DNA of 64,000 nt from Welwitschia mirabilis (lineage: Eukaryota > Gnetophyta > Gnetopsida > Welwitschiales): assembly GCA_051453625.1 (NCBI GenBank), contig JBOZIK010000001.1:61589121-61653120 (forward strand). The letters run 5' to 3'. This document shows, piece after piece, positions 21,286 through 34,796 of the stretch. The notes under the pieces were generated by a model that did no database searches, was not told the origin of the DNA, and saw nothing but the letters and a program-made list of their open reading frames with translations. Each line of letters opens with the position of its first letter. The first letter of the stretch is position 1. The translations under genes and the position numbers were made by a program.

Positions 21286-23094
21286 GAATTATGTGTTTAA
21301 AATTAGACATAAGTGAATTTTATCAACTAGGATCCTAAGATACCTAAATACAGTTATATTTTTTCTTATAAATAAAAGTTTTTTGTAAAGCATTAGTTTG
21401 TACTTAAGCATGTTTAGCATGTGGAAATACTAGGATGGATGAGTTAAAAAGCCTAAAATTTTTTATAAAATAAGGTATTAAAATTTATAAGTTTTTATTA
21501 TTTTAGAGTTATGTGTTGGTTCATAAAAAGTTCTTTTTATTTAAAACATTTATTGATCAAGAGAGATTATCATTCTAAGATTCATAATACCAGTCTCATA
21601 GGTTAGAATCTAAAGTAAAGATAATTTTTCTAGTAGTTTGGTAGAACATATGGCTAATTAGAAATGTTTATTTTAAGCAAAGTTACATAAAACGTAAAAT
21701 AGTTAAACAAATTACCTGGCCTAAAACAATAGTGAAGGGGTCTCAAACTATAGGTTTTTTATGGAGTAAATCAATCCAAAGATTCATGAAATCCATTTCA
21801 CAATAATTTTAATACATTTTTTACCCAAACACTAATGAAAGATGATATTTTGATTTACTTATAAATTTTCACCACTACATAGGTGATAAATGACCATTAA
21901 AAAAAATAAAATAGTTACTAATCTTATTAACTCTATTAGTAATTTAAAAGATTATTTAGAAAACTTATAAAAGCTATATAAAAATATCTTTGTAAGCAAG
22001 ATGAGATGACCAAACTTCACATAGAATTTCTTACAAGATGTGTAGAAATGAAAGAAAAAATAATTTAGACAACTTGATTTTCTTTTAAAGTGCTAATATC
22101 ATATTTTTTATTCGATACAACACATCTTTGTAAAGAATGAAGTTAGTTATAGAACTATTTCTATTATGTAACTTCTTACTAAAATAGTGGTGTGAGTCTC
22201 TAAAATAAAAACAAAAATAAAATTAATATTATCATAGTTGGTTAGTTAAAGTAAATTCATCATTTTCTAGCTAGTTAAAGGTGTTTATTTGAGGCCCTTC
22301 ATATTTCTCTATATTTGCATATGATCCCATATAGATTTATGTTTACTTCATTAATTACAAGTTGAATATTTTGTAGTTATTTGAGAGGAAGAGTGCTAAT
22401 TTAGTTATGCAAGCTTTTGTATCAAAAATTAAGATTAATAAGTCAAATAAATACCTTAATTCCTTAAAAAGATGATTTAAACCCATAACTACCTTGTCTA
22501 CTAGGGTTGATTAAATTACTATCTTTTTCACTAGCTTCCTTTAGTGAAAATGCCACTTTCTATGCATGATTTAGAACTATATCAACCTTAACCCTTTTTA
22601 AAGTAGATAGAGGCAATTCCAATGTGAGTCTAGCCTTTTTAATAATGTTTTTTTATTGTATTTACCTATGTTTCAATGTTTGTAGATAATTTATGTAATT
22701 CATGAAATGAGGAAGAAAGATTATAGTGCAACCTAGGCTAATTACCCAAAATTTGATCTAAAGTAGGGTATGACATTGATAATGCCATAATTTTATCTTC
22801 TTTATCATAAGTTATTCTCTAAGATTATTATTTTTCTATAGTAAAACATTAGACCAAATTCATAAAGGAAGAGAGCTCTGAGACCTTATGGCCAAGTTGT
22901 TCTTTTAGAGAAGTTACTTTAGATTGGCTATCTTTTACTTCTAAAGATAATTACTTTAGAAGGCAATATTGCATTAAAAGGCATGATTAATAATTGGATT
23001 CCACTTCTTCATTTTATTGTAGCTATGATATTAAGGTAATAATTTGATAATCCTTTATTTTAATATTATCCTTTAATGTTGCAAGCTCTAAAGA
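21286..23094 (-). repeat. ORF1 tandem array, unit 1
   Basis: First of three units with a period of about 1,810 bp. Each unit starts GAATTATGTRTTTAAAATTA (21286, 23095, 24905). The first 250 or so bases have no counterpart in RE-A. The rest corresponds to 7300-8840 of RE-A: spacer, then a minus-strand coiled-coil region (about 22740-23080) reading VKDSQSKVTSLKEQLGHKVS and LELATLKDNIKIKDYQ. Near 21950 it carries the unoccupied form of the site at which RE-D sits in unit 3. Confidence 0.8.
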
Positions 23095-24904
23095 GAATTA
23101 TGTGTTTAAAATTAGTTACAAGTGAATTTTATTAACTAGGATCTTAAAATACCTAAATACACATTAGCTTCCATTCTTAAAAAATACAAGTTTTTCCTTA
23201 AACTATTAGATTATAGTTAAGTATGTTTAGCATGGAGTAATAGTAGGATGAATGACTGATGAAGCCTAAAATTTTTGATAAACTAAGGTATTAGAAGTTA
23301 TAAGTTCTCATTATTTGAGAGCTATATGTTAGTTCATAAAAATTTCCTTTTATTTACAACATTTATTGATTAAGAGAGATCATCATTCTAAGATTTATAA
23401 TATTAGTCTTATAGGTTAGAATCTAAAGTATAGATAAATTTTCCAATAGTGGGGTAAAACATATGTCTAATTAGGGATGTATGTTTTAAGTTATATTACA
23501 TAAAATGTGAAATGATTAAATAGATTGTGGCCTAAAACAATAGTAAAAGGGTCTCAAACTATAGGAATTTTATGGCATAAATCAATCCAAAGATTTATGA
23601 AATCAATTTCATAACAATTTCAATGAGTTCTTAACCCAAAAACTAATAAAGGATGAGATTTTAATTTACTTATAAACTTTTAACACTGCATAAATAATAA
23701 ATGATCATAGAAAAATAAAATAGTTAGTGAGATGATTAACTCTATTAGTAGTTTAAAATCTTATTTAGAAATTTATAAATCCTGGATAAAAACAACTTTG
23801 TAAGCAAGATGAGATGCCCAAACTTTACATAGACTTTCTTAAAAAATGTTCAAAAATAAAATAAAAAAATAATTTAGATAACTTGATTTTATTTCAAAGT
23901 GATAATATTTGCTTTTTTATGTGGTATGACATATCTTTATAAGGAATAATGTTAGTTATAAAGCTATTTCATTTATGTAACTTCTTACCACGACAATAGT
24001 ATATGTCTCTAAAATAGAAACAAAAATAAAATTAATATTATCATTGTTGGCCAATAAATGTCAATTCATCATCTTATAAATAGTTAAAGGGTGTTTATTT
24101 GAGGTCCTTCATATTTCTCTAGGTTTGCATAATGGCCTCATAGAAATTTATATTTACTTCATTAATTATAGCCTAAATATTTTGTAGTTCATTGAGAGGA
24201 AGAGTGCTAACTTAGTTGTGAAAACTTATTTATCAAAATTTTAGATTATGAAGTTTAAGAAATATCTTAATGCCTCCAAAAGTTAATTTAAATTCATAAG
24301 AACCTAATCTACTAGAGCTGATTGAATTACTATCTTTGCACTAGCTTCCTTTAATAAAAAGATCACTTTCTATGCATGATTTATAATTGTATTAATTATA
24401 ATCCTTTTAAAGTAGATAGAGAAAATTCCAATGTGAGTATAGTCTTTTTAATAAGGTTTTTTTATTATACTTAACTATGTTTAAATGTTTGTAGATAATG
24501 TATGCAATTCATGAGATGAGGAAGAAATGTTATAGTGCAACCTAGGCTAATTACCCAAAATTTAACCTAAAGTAGGGCATGTCATTAATAATGCCATAAT
24601 TTTATCTTCCTTTTTCATAATTTATTCTCTAAGATTATTATTTTTATATAGTAGGATATTGAACTGAATCTATAAAGGAAGAGAGCTCTAAGACCTTATA
24701 GCTAAGTTGCTCTTTTAAAGAAGTTAGTTTAGATTGACTATATTTTACTTCTAGAGCTAATTTTATTAGATGGTTATCTTGCATTAAAAGGAATGATTAA
24801 TAATTAGATTCTACTTATTATTTTTGGTGTAGCTATGAATTTAAGGTAGTAATCTAAGAATCCTTTATTTTGACATAACCCTTCAATGTTTCAAGCTCTA
24901 AAGA
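23095..24904 (-). repeat. ORF1 tandem array, unit 2
   Basis: Same layout as unit 1 with many point differences but only small indels, so the 1,810-bp period is kept. The coiled-coil part lies at about 24540-24890 on the minus strand. At 23751 it reads GTTTAAAATCTTATTTAGAA, the intact form of the sequence interrupted by RE-D in unit 3. Confidence 0.8.
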
Positions 24905-25571
24905 GAATTATGTATTTAAAATTAGTCACAAGTGAATTTTATCAAGTAGGGTCCTAAGATATCTAAATATATATTAGCTTTCTTTCTTAAAAATTACAAG
25001 TTTTTTGTAAACCATTAGTTTATAGTTAAGCATGTTTAGGATGGAGTAACACTAGGATGGATGATTAATGAAGCTTGAAATAATTGATAAACTAAGATAT
25101 TAAAAGTTATAAGTTTTCAAGATTTTGGAGCTATGTGCTAGTTCATAGAAAGTTTTTTTTATTTGTAACATTTACAAATCAAGAGAAATCATCATTTTAA
25201 GAGTTATAATACTAGTTTCATAGGTTAGAATCTAAAGTGTAGGTAACTTTTCCAATAGTTGAGCAGAGCATATGGTTAATTAGAAATGTCTATTTCAAGC
25301 TATATTACATAAGATTTGAAATAGTTGAACAAATTTTCTGATCTAAAACAATAGTGAAGGGGTCTCAAACTATAGGACTTTTATGGATTAAATTGATCCA
25401 AAGATTCATGAAATCCATTTCACAATAATTTCAATGAGTTTTTGAGCCAAATACTAGTAAAAGATGAGATTTTGATTTACTTATAAATTTTCACCACTGC
25501 ATAGATGGAAATAACCATAGAAAAATAAAATAATTAGTAAGTTGATTAACTTTATTAGTGGTTTAAAATCT
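24905..25571 (-). repeat. ORF1 tandem array, unit 3, first part
   Basis: Starts GAATTATGTATTTAAAATTA and follows units 1 and 2 up to GTTTAAAATCTT, where RE-D is inserted. The last five bases (AATCT, 25567-25571) are the left target-site duplication of RE-D. The unit resumes at 39083. Confidence 0.8.
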
Positions 25572-26786
25572 TGTTATAGTGTGTAATTTTTCAATTCTTT
25601 ACATCTTAATCTTGTCAATCACAAATATATATATTACAAATACAACATACTAGTATAGATGGAAGTGATCCAAATGTAGTAAACCCATTGAAGGTACATG
25701 CAAGTAGAAGGAGAATTCATTTTCAAAGAGATATTATATTATTTTTGAATCTAAAGGACAATGTAAGAAATAATGCAATGAAATACCCTTATGCAAATGC
25801 AAATGCAACCTATTCTAGATGAACACCTATATAGTTAGCAAATCAATTTGTTAGGAAGATTGGCCTTGTATAACCTAAATCAGTTAGAGAAACTATCACT
25901 AACTGAGGCTAACTTAAGGTATCAAGTAAATTAAATAGAATGTATTAAAAGTTAATTTAAAAATGCATCTAAACTAATATCATCAACTTTTACAAAGGTT
26001 GCTCTTATGACCTATATCATAAGTGAAACTATCACCAAATAAAGTACAACATACATCATAAGAAACATGTAAAATATTAAAGAAATAAAAGAGAAATAAA
26101 GTTTGTATTAAGTGAAATAGCATTTAGGTTACAAAGAAGTAGCACCTTAATGGAGGATGCACAGCCGAACATGAAGGAAGACATCTCTCTGCAATAATAA
26201 AGAATGGATATTCCATCCTCTGATCTCTTATCATGAGAATTTCTAATGCATCGAAGATAGATAGAAGGATTGAGAAGGATGTTTATTTATACTAAAGAAA
26301 AACCTAATGATACTCAAGGTGTAATAGTCGCACTGGAAACATGCTTAATCATGAGAAATAAATGAATGAAACAAATGAAAGTCAGTAAGATATTTTACTT
26401 TAGTGTCATCCTGACTATCATCTAGATGATAAAGGGAATGATGCCAACTATAAAAGATTTACATCAGCTACTTAATTTGTTTAGTAGTCATCCATATCAG
26501 CAATTCTTTGTCTATCATCCTAACTATTATCCAGATGATAAAGGAGACGATAGGCTTTTATGAAAGTATTCTTAAATTACATCAGCTTTTTGCTTACAGT
26601 ATCTTTGTTTCAAATAAGTAGTATCATGAATTGCTTCAAATAGTTGCAAAATGTAATGAAGTCTATATGATTTTGTCATTTTTTCTTTAACTCTTTATAA
26701 TTATATAAACTTAGCATAAAACCATTTAATATCTTAAAAATAACTCATAATACCCAATCAAATGCATATAATTTGGTAGTACATCA
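25572..26786 (-). repeat. RE-D 3' LTR
   Basis: Plus-strand edges are TGTTATAGTG and GTACATCA. Pairs with 37864-39082; shared words include ACATCTTAATCTTGTCAATC here against ACATCTTACTCAATCTTGTT there. Read in element direction it opens TGATGTACTACCAAATTATA, like the RE-B LTR. Substitutions are frequent, mostly transitions. Confidence 0.85.
26404..26552. repeat. Pair of double-palindrome sites in RE-D 3' LTR
   Basis: 26404-26443: TGTCATCC TGAC TATCATCT|AGATGATA AAGG GAATGATG, with the perfect palindrome ATCATCTAGATGAT inside. 26513-26552: TATCATCC TAAC TATTATCC|AGATGATA AAGG AGACGATA. Both are exactly 40 bp and the centres are 109 bp apart. Confidence 0.85.
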
Positions 26787-26800
26787 TAGCCCCCCACTTA
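26787..26800 (-). other. RE-D polypurine tract
   Basis: On the coding strand TAAGTGGGGGGCTA directly precedes the LTR start TGATGTAC. A G-rich run at this place is the expected primer for plus-strand synthesis, and it fixes the inner edge of the 3' LTR. Confidence 0.8.
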
Positions 26801-28413
26801 GCCTTGTTAGTTCCTGATAAAACTAAACAAATAACTATGATTATGAGCCAAATTGTATTAAATAAAAATCAATTTCAAAATTATAAAATAGGCTTATAAA
26901 TAATTTTAGAAATATCATAGAGTAGAATAAAATGTAAAAATTAGATGATTGAATTATTTACCTATGTAGGGTCACCGAGGCAAGCTATTATTTGCTTGGT
27001 TATCTGGATAATCACATAAATGATAGCTTGGTTATTTAGATAATGAATAGGATGACAGTCAATTAAAAAGCTTGGGAAAATAGAAGCTTATAAAAAGATT
27101 TTCAAATAAATACATATCAGCTCTCATTTAAAAATTAATAGTCCCCCACCTAATTTTTAGCATATCATGAAAATAACTATGTTTGACATGTAATATCATC
27201 ATAATAAAAAATTCTTCAAGTTATAAAATGTACATAATAATTAAAGACATAATAGAAAATGATAAAAAATCATGTCTATAAAAATCAACACTTTTTTTAG
27301 TATAATCCATGGAGGGAAGATACAAGGTATAATAAAAATACATATCACTTCCCTTGTCATGCCATGATGAACTCCTGATACATATTAGGCTCAATTGTAA
27401 GTGAAGAAGATGAAAGATGCTTAGAATCTATAGGGAAATGTTGATTAAGAGGCATCATAATGGAATAAGTGGTCTTGTCTCTCTATACTCTGATGAACTC
27501 TAGAAGATTAGCCATCACACCATGTTCTATTCATAGGATGCTATGACGTACATCAGTGAGCCACTTCTTGGTGTGATAGATTCTCCTCTTAATAGTAAAT
27601 ATATTATCTTGAAGCTTGGTGAAGCCTTAATCTATGGAATGTTTAAGATCTTAAACTATCTCAACTAGGAGTTCTTAAATCTGATCAATAGTAGCCCCAT
27701 CTACAAGACTCTGTAGCTGAGGTCTGTCTACCTCTCCTAGAATCTAAATTCTGATGTCTTGCATGTAGTGAATTGAAGTCTATAAATGTGTCATTCTTTA
27801 CTCTCTTATAGGCTTAGGTATACTAAAGTATCTGAATGTCACTGAGAGGAGGTATGAATATCTTAGAGTCTATAAATATTTGTCCTCAATCATGGATCTG
27901 AGTCTCCTCCAAATGAAAGTTAAAAATTCCATCTGCTCCCCCTACCTTAATACTGCTAAAATATGAAGATGTACTACCATATCATGACTATCATGAAATG
28001 ATGGAGTGATGTTGTGAATTATCCCTTTATGAAGGATGCAATAGGGAGATGTCAAATGTGTAACTCACACTCCCCTCCTATCACAAGTAACATCAACTAG
28101 CATATCTAACACTATGCCATAAGTGCAACATTTCTATGTACCATTAGCTGAGTGGACATGTATACCTCTAATGCTACCTAAACTAGTAATAGCAAAAATG
28201 TGGCTTGTAAGAATTGATATCTTATAAACACATAATAGAAGAAATAATCATATCAACTAAATGGTCATGGACATTTAATCATCTTTCAATGTGCATAGTG
28301 TCATATAAATCTTAGGTTTTTGAGCTAAAGTTTGATCCATGAGAATTAATGATTCATCTAAGCTATAGATCTGTTAATATCTAGTCCACCTCTAACTCTA
28401 ACTAACTTTTAAA

Positions 28414-28985
28414 ATTATCAAAGTATCTCTTAATATAGATTATCCACCTAGATTGATTGATAGCATGCCTATCNNNNNNNNNNNNNNNNNNNNNNNNNNN
28501 NNNNNNNNNNNNNNNNNNNNNNNNNNNNNNNNNNNNNNNNNNNNNNNNNNNNNNNNNNNNNNNNNNNNNNNNNNNNNNNNNNNNNNNNNNNNNNNNNNNN
28601 NNNNNNNNNNNNNNNNNNNNNNNNNNNNNNNNNNNNNNNNNNNNNNNNNNNNNNNNNNNNNNNNNNNNNNNNNNNNNNNNNNNNNNNNNNNNNNNNNNNN
28701 NNNNNNNNNNNNNNNNNNNNNNNNNNNNNNNNNNNNNNNNNNNNNNNNNNNNNNNNNNNNNNNNNNNNNNNNNNNNNNNNNNNNNNNNNNNNNNNNNNNN
28801 NNNNNNNNNNNNNNNNNNNNNNNNNNNNNNNNNNNNNNNNNNNNNNNNNNNNNNNNNNNNNNNNNNNNNNNNNNNNNNNNNNNNNNNNNNNNNNNNNNNN
28901 NNNNNNNNNNNNNNNNNNNNNNNNNATTATCAAAGTGTCTCTTAATATAGATTAGCCACCTAGATTGATTGATAGCATGCCTATC
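28414..28985. other. 452-N gap (28474-28925) flanked by near-identical 60-bp copies
   Basis: 28414-28473 and 28926-28985 (ATTATCAAAGTRTCTCTTAA at the start, GATAGCATGCCTATC at the end) differ at two bases and abut the gap. A tail-to-head repeat of contig ends is the simplest reading. Open frames spanning the Ns are artefacts. Confidence 0.85.
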
Positions 28986-29857
28986 AAGGTGAAGGATGTA
29001 CAAGCTTAGTGTGTTCTACCATGGATGAAACTAGAGGGCTTACCTCTTACTTTGTTGTCTTAGCCTCTGCTTCAACCTACTTAGCTCTATGTTTGTCTGG
29101 ACTAATCAAACATAAAAATGTAGCGCATCATGTGTATCAAGTGGAAATCACAAAAAGTATGTCTCGTGGAAGCTCTAAAATAATCCAATAAATTGATTTT
29201 TTGCATAAAAATTATGAAAATAAGTCCTACCCTTCCTTGAGAGAAAAATGATACATCCTATATTCACTAATGAAGTAAATAAATCATGCAAAAATCAAGA
29301 AAAATGGGAAACTTCAAGAAAAATGGGAAACTTCTAATTAAGTGGGGCCCACATAAGGTCAAAATTTGAAAGTGCTCAAATGAAAAATCTAACCTAATAG
29401 AAATGTAGAGCTTATCATGCTAATTACTCTTGCTAAATCCAACTTATAATTTGCAAGAAAATGAGTCTAGAGATAAAAATTTAATTCTACCTCATAAAAC
29501 ACATAATTTCAAATTTTGTGAAAAATAAGTGGTAAAAATTAAATTCATAAGTTCCAAATAGAAGAGCATGAAAAAATAAATAACATAGGTCCAAACTACA
29601 GTTTAAAATATCAAGGAATGAGATAAAAAGTTAAAAAAAAAAAAAAAGTTAGAGAAGAAGAACACACCTCATTATCAAAAGTTCACTTGAATCTTGTAAT
29701 CTGGAGCACTAAATTCATGAGAGAGAATTCCAAATTAGTGGTGTACCCTAGCATGGTATGTGTATTATGAAGACATGAAGTAAGAAGGCTTATAAATGAT
29801 GAAAAAAGGTTTAAAAAAAAGGTATCCCATGATTTTAATGCATTATTATTTACTCAG

Positions 29858-29943
29858 GTTATCTAGATGACAGCCCTAGGATGACTATCAAAAAAATATA
29901 GACTATCATCCTTCCTCTCATCTAGATGATTAGGTGGATGATG
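29858..29943. repeat. Double-palindrome sites in RE-D 3' region
   Basis: 29904-29943: TATCATCC TTCC TCTCATCT|AGATGATT AGGT GGATGATG, a full 40-bp site. 29858-29885 is a partial one: GGTTATCT|AGATGACA, spacer, AGGATGAC. Confidence 0.75.
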
Positions 29944-30358
29944 GATATTTTTCAAATTTTGTAAAAACTAAATTTTGACAATCAATAGATTAAGTTCAAA
30001 GCTAGTGTAGAAATGTTAGATTTAAAAAATAAAGATTTGGGGAAGATTCTCACAAATATGAAATGTGAATGATCAAAAGATTAAGCCATAAAAATGTACT
30101 AAGTGGGATGAAGCATGTCCATAAGTGCCCAACAAATGTGCCCTAACAAAAATGATTATGAACAGTGCATAGGATTTCAAAAGATTAAAAATGAACATTA
30201 CAAAAATTACAAGGAAACTCATCTAATCAAAAAACAACTTTTTATTAAAAGATAAGTAAGAAAACTACTAAATGTTAAGGTTCTAAAATGATAATAAAAA
30301 AGGAAATAACTTTAAAACAACTAACTAAACAACAAAAGAAAAATCGAATAAAAAATGA

Positions 30359-31120
30359 NNNNNNNNNNNNNNNNNNNNNNNNNNNNNNNNNNNNNNNNNN
30401 NNNNNNNNNNNNNNNNNNNNNNNNNNNNNNNNNNNNNNNNNNNNNNNNNNNNNNNNNNNNNNNNNNNNNNNNNNNNNNNNNNNNNNNNNNNNNNNNNNNN
30501 NNNNNNNNNNNNNNNNNNNNNNNNNNNNNNNNNNNNNNNNNNNNNNNNNNNNNNNNNNNNNNNNNNNNNNNNNNNNNNNNNNNNNNNNNNNNNNNNNNNN
30601 NNNNNNNNNNNNNNNNNNNNNNNNNNNNNNNNNNNNNNNNNNNNNNNNNNNNNNNNNNNNNNNNNNNNNNNNNNNNNNNNNNNNNNNNNNNNNNNNNNNN
30701 NNNNNNNNNNNNNNNNNNNNNNNNNNNNNNNNNNNNNNNNNNNNNNNNNNNNNNNNNNNNNNNNNNNNNNNNNNNNNNNNNNNNNNNNNNNNNNNNNNNN
30801 NNNNNNNNNNNNNNNNNNNNNNNNNNNNNNNNNNNNNNNNNNNNNNNNNNNNNNNNNNNNNNNNNNNNNNNNNNNNNNNNNNNNNNNNNNNNNNNNNNNN
30901 NNNNNNNNNNNNNNNNNNNNNNNNNNNNNNNNNNNNNNNNNNNNNNNNNNNNNNNNNNNNNNNNNNNNNNNNNNNNNNNNNNNNNNNNNNNNNNNNNNNN
31001 NNNNNNNNNNNNNNNNNNNNNNNNNNNNNNNNNNNNNNNNNNNNNNNNNNNNNNNNNNNNNNNNNNNNNNNNNNNNNNNNNNNNNNNNNNNNNNNNNNNN
31101 NNNNNNNNNNNNNNNNNNNN
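30359..31120. other. 762-N assembly gap inside RE-D
   Basis: Unlike three other gaps, its two edges are not duplicated. All open frames crossing it are artefacts of translating N. Confidence 0.95.
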
Positions 31121-32239
31121 AAAATGCATGACTTAATGTACAAAAATTCCATTCAATAAGGTAGTGATTATGACGATGCTAGAGTAAAATGCTTTAAACA
31201 ATAAATGATCAGACCAAAGAATTGCTCAAAACTAAACTCTCCTGTAGTCATCTCAAGATAAACATACAAATCTGAAGAAATAAAATGATCATAAAGAAAG
31301 ACTAAAAGTCTAGGAAACAAGAAATGCCTCTGATGATATCAAGAACATCACTGATCCCATAGCCTTAAAGTTTTAAATACCATTTTATTATCCATGATGA
31401 GGAAAGTGCAACCATAGTCAAAGAAGTAAGGACCTATGAAGCATGACCAACTGACCTCCTAGGAGATTTTCCGCAGCTATCATATCACACTGCCAAAGGC
31501 TTCTCTCAAGAAAATTTACCTTAATGTGCTTGTAATAAGATATCATGGTGATTATATTTTTAGTCTAGTTTAGATATGAAACATCATAGTATTATTTTCC
31601 TTTTTTTTTAAACAAAAGATAAATTCCCTATGATTATACACCCTAAAATATGAACATAAAGTAGTTAGATGAAAGATAAAAAAGGATACACCTAAAAAAT
31701 TAAAGACCTTTCACCTTTGAGAAGAACATAAGAAATGAAGCATATTCTGTCAAAATTAAGTTCATATAAATGTGAATGTCTTAAGATTGAGTGAATCCAT
31801 TCTTATCATTGTAAAATTCCCAAGCATAAAGACTAGTCATGGAAATAAAATAAATATATAGGTCATGTTTAAAATATGATCAAGTGATATCATAACATCC
31901 TCTAAAGAAATAAGCTAAGAGAGAATTTAGATCATGATAAGAAGGAGGTCCTTCTCATCAAGGGGAATGAAGGTTACTTATATATTTTCAACCTTTGTCC
32001 ATTAACTTTCTGAATCTCTTTAGTAATTAAGTTAAAAATATCAACAGAGCCATTAGAATGTACTTTCTTGATAAGGTAAGGACCTAATCATTTTGACGTC
32101 AACTTTTTATGTAGAAGATGTACTCTAGTGTAATATAACAAAATTAGTTGACCAGGTTTAAACTTCTTATAGATTAACTTTTTATCACATTTGAATTGAT
32201 TTTGGCTTTGTGAATAAGCTGATGATGTATATCTCAAGT

Positions 32240-33250
32240 TTATTTTTCATCTAAATGATATAATTGAGAAAAATGAGTTTTACAATTTTCTTCTAAATTT
32301 ACAAGATTAAGTTGATATGTAGAATAATAAGAATTATATAGGTAAAACATAGACTTTATTGTATACAAGTTCATAAGGTGAGAAACCAAGAGAACTACAC
32401 CAAGTAGTATAGTAAGCCTAAAGAACAATATTAAATTTAAAAGTCCAAGGCTTCTTATTAGTAGAGACAAGTTTTTGAAGAATTTTTTTAATTTCTCTAT
32501 TGGCATTTTCAACTTGTCCATTGATTTGTAGATGATAAGCATAAGCTACTTTATGTTATATTTCAATGGATAAAAGAATTTTTTTAAAAAAACAATTAAT
32601 AAAATGAATTCCATAATCACTAATGATTATTTAAGAAAAGACAAAACATTAAAAAAATTGAGTTCTAACAAAATTAGAAATACTTTGAGCATCATTTAAA
32701 AAAGTACAACCCATTTAGTCACATAATCAACAGCCACTAAGATGTAGTTTTTATCCTTAGAAGGTGGTTTAATTAGGTCTATGAAATTGATTTCCTAATA
32801 ATCAAAAGATTTACATTCAAAAATAGGTTTGAGGGGTATTTCTTGAGAACATAGAAGGCTATCATAATATTGACATGCATCACACCTTCTAGCATAATCA
32901 AAAGAGTTTTAAAAAAGACTAGGCCAATAAGATCCAAAATGAAAAAATTTTATTGATATTTTCTAGTCACTAAGATATCCACCATAAATACCATTATGAT
33001 AAAAATTAAGGATATCTAATTTTTCCCATTTTGACCTATATTTTCTCATGATTTTGCTTTGCATCTATGATAAAGATGTGGCTCTATCAATTCATAATCA
33101 CCTATTTTATAAAGGAAAGATTTTCTCTGATTGTGACTTTAATTTTATGGCATTTTTAAAGTAATGAGATAATTGACAATATTAGCATACTAAGGAGGGG
33201 ATGAGTAGAAGATATAGCAAAAATTTACTCATCCAAAAAAGAATTATTGA
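32240..33250 (-). pseudogene. Integrase of RE-D (broken)
   Basis: The minus-strand core reads PIFECKSFDY, EINFIDLIKPPSKDKNYI and LVAVDYVTKWV (about 32720-32840), then IISDYGIHFIN near 32620. The third catalytic region is NGQVENANREIKKILQKLVS, followed by SSLGFSPYELVYNKVYVLP (about 32360-32525). The D, D, E positions are all recognisable. A 100-codon open frame at 32240-32542 is the same segment read one base out of phase, with stops in the true frame. NGQVE followed by NREIKKIL fits Athila-type integrases. Confidence 0.82.
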
Positions 33251-33279
33251 TAGAAAAATCATTAGAAAAATAAAGGCAT

Positions 33280-33790
33280 GATAAATGATGTGCTAGGTTG
33301 TTGTTGTTTCATTTTTTTATTTTTAACCTTATCTATGATGGTAAGATTAAATTCTTTCATTAAGAGGATTCATATAATCAATTTAACACTAGAATATTTC
33401 TTAATCATTAAGTATATAATAGCTGTATGATCTATGTAAATGTTTATATTGAAGCTTAAAAGCTAATGTCTAAGATTATTGAGGAAAAATATTATGGCTA
33501 ACATCTCTCTCTCAGTAGTTGTGTAATTTAATTAAGCTTTGAATAATTTTTACTATGGTAATATATATCTTTAAAATCATTTTCATATTTTTGTTCGATC
33601 ATCCTACCATAGTAATATTATTAGTATCATACATTAGTTTAAAATCCTTATTCTAGTTGAGTCCCATTACAATAAGTGTGGAAGATATTTTATCCTTAAG
33701 TGTGTTAAAAGTAAGATGATAAGATTTATGTCATTCAAATTCTGCTTCTTTTTCTAGTAGTTAGTGAAGAGGTTTATAAATTTTAGAATA
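33280..33790 (-). pseudogene. RNase H of RE-D (broken)
   Basis: Minus-strand reading gives LNYTTTEREMLAIIFFLNNL, then LLSFNINIYIDHTAI at about 33410-33530. This matches the Ty3/gypsy RNase H pattern 'NY-TTEKELLA-VFA---FR--L----V-VYTDHAAL'. It stands between RT and integrase, as usual. Only one RNase H is seen in this element, in contrast to RE-A and RE-C. Confidence 0.75.
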
Positions 33791-33849
33791 ATCTTATATT
33801 AAGTAATGATAAAAATCATAATTTCTAAGAAAACATTGAATTTGTTTAA

Positions 33850-34790
33850 TATTGGTTAGAGGAGTTAGAACTTAAATGATGCTTAATTTTTTAAGGTTCA
33901 TCCTAATTCCTTTATTAAAAATGTGGTGACCTAGAACTATTATATTATCAATTTAAAATAAGCTCTTTTCCCAACTTAAATGAAGGTCATACTCTATGCA
34001 TCTATCAAGGACTTTCTCTAATCTTTCTAACATTTGATCAAATTTTTTCCAAATATTGAGAAGTCATCCATAAATATTTCTATCCAATCATCTAATATGT
34101 TAGAAAAAATACCCATCATAGCATGTTAAAAAGTTGTAAGAGTGTTGTAAAGTCTAAAAGGCATTCATCTAAAAATAAATATCCCAAAAGACAAATTTTA
34201 GCCTAGTCTTTACTAGCTATGCAAATCTAATTATAACTACTATATCCATCAAGAAAGGAATAAAAAGTATGTCCATGAATTCTATCAAGTATCTAGTCAA
34301 GGAAGGGTAAAGGGCAATGGTCTTTCTTCATGACTTTATTAAGTTTTCTAAAATCTATGTACATTCTTCATTTCCTATCCTTTTTTGGTACTCTAATTAA
34401 GGAGTAATGTAATTATTATTTTATATAGCATAAATAATTCTAGTATCAATTAATTTAATGATTTTATCCTTTACTACTTGTTTAAGTACCAGATTTAATA
34501 TCCTCTGTGGTTGCCTAACAAGTTTTGAGTTTTTCTCAAGATAAATTTTATGCGGAATAATAGGAGGAGGAATGACTAATAAATATTTGTGAGACCAAGT
34601 GAATACATTAACTTTAGCATTCAAAAAAGAGATTAAGAACAATTCTTATTTATGAGAAAGGTTTTCATTAACTATTAAATATTCATTTTGATCATTATAG
34701 AGAAAAATATATTTCAGTTCATTAGGTAGAAGTTTTAGATTTGGATTTAAATTGACATTTTTAGTTTCTATAAAGATTCATCAAGATTAA
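33850..34790 (-). pseudogene. Reverse transcriptase of RE-D (broken)
   Basis: The N-terminal part is open at 34421-34642 and ends PQRILNLVLKQVVKDKIIKL followed by IDTRIIYAI. This is the finger segment 'RRLNP-LK-VVK-EI-KLLDAGIIYPI'. The palm reads IFMDDFSIFGKNFDQMLERL then EKVLDRCIEYDLHLSWEKS (about 33950-34080), with the MDD catalytic pair intact, and then VLGHHIFNKGIRMN. 'MDDF-V-G--FD-CL--L--VL-RC' is typical of Athila elements. Confidence 0.85.
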
Positions 34791-34796
34791 CAGCCA

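Larger units (their letters stand above)
26801..32239 (-). other. RE-D 3' region between integrase and 3' LTR
   Basis: About 5.4 kb with two gaps. Athila elements usually carry a long, sometimes env-like, region here, but I could not read an env protein. 27340-28470 is less AT-rich and may be old coding, although no frame stays open. 31330-31560 is conserved with RE-B 16490-16740. A 60-codon plus-strand open frame at 29009-29191 has no support. A 19-bp tandem duplication (AAGAAAAATGGGAAACTTC, from 29297) and a 15-bp A-run near 29636 are also present. Confidence 0.6.

Noticed and set aside
29009-29191. 60-codon plus-strand open frame in the RE-D 3' region
   Set aside because: It is antisense to the element, short, and has no motif or second copy.
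28440-31152. Several long open frames across 28474-28925 and 30359-31120
   Set aside because: They exist only because runs of N contain no stop codons.
26801-32239. An env-like gene in RE-D
   Set aside because: Athila elements often have one here, but I could not find a signal peptide, transmembrane run or stable frame, and two gaps remove about 1.2 kb.
32240-32542. 100-codon minus-strand open frame as a distinct gene
   Set aside because: It is the integrase third-catalytic-site region of RE-D read one base out of frame. The true frame gives NGQVENANREIKKIL with stops.
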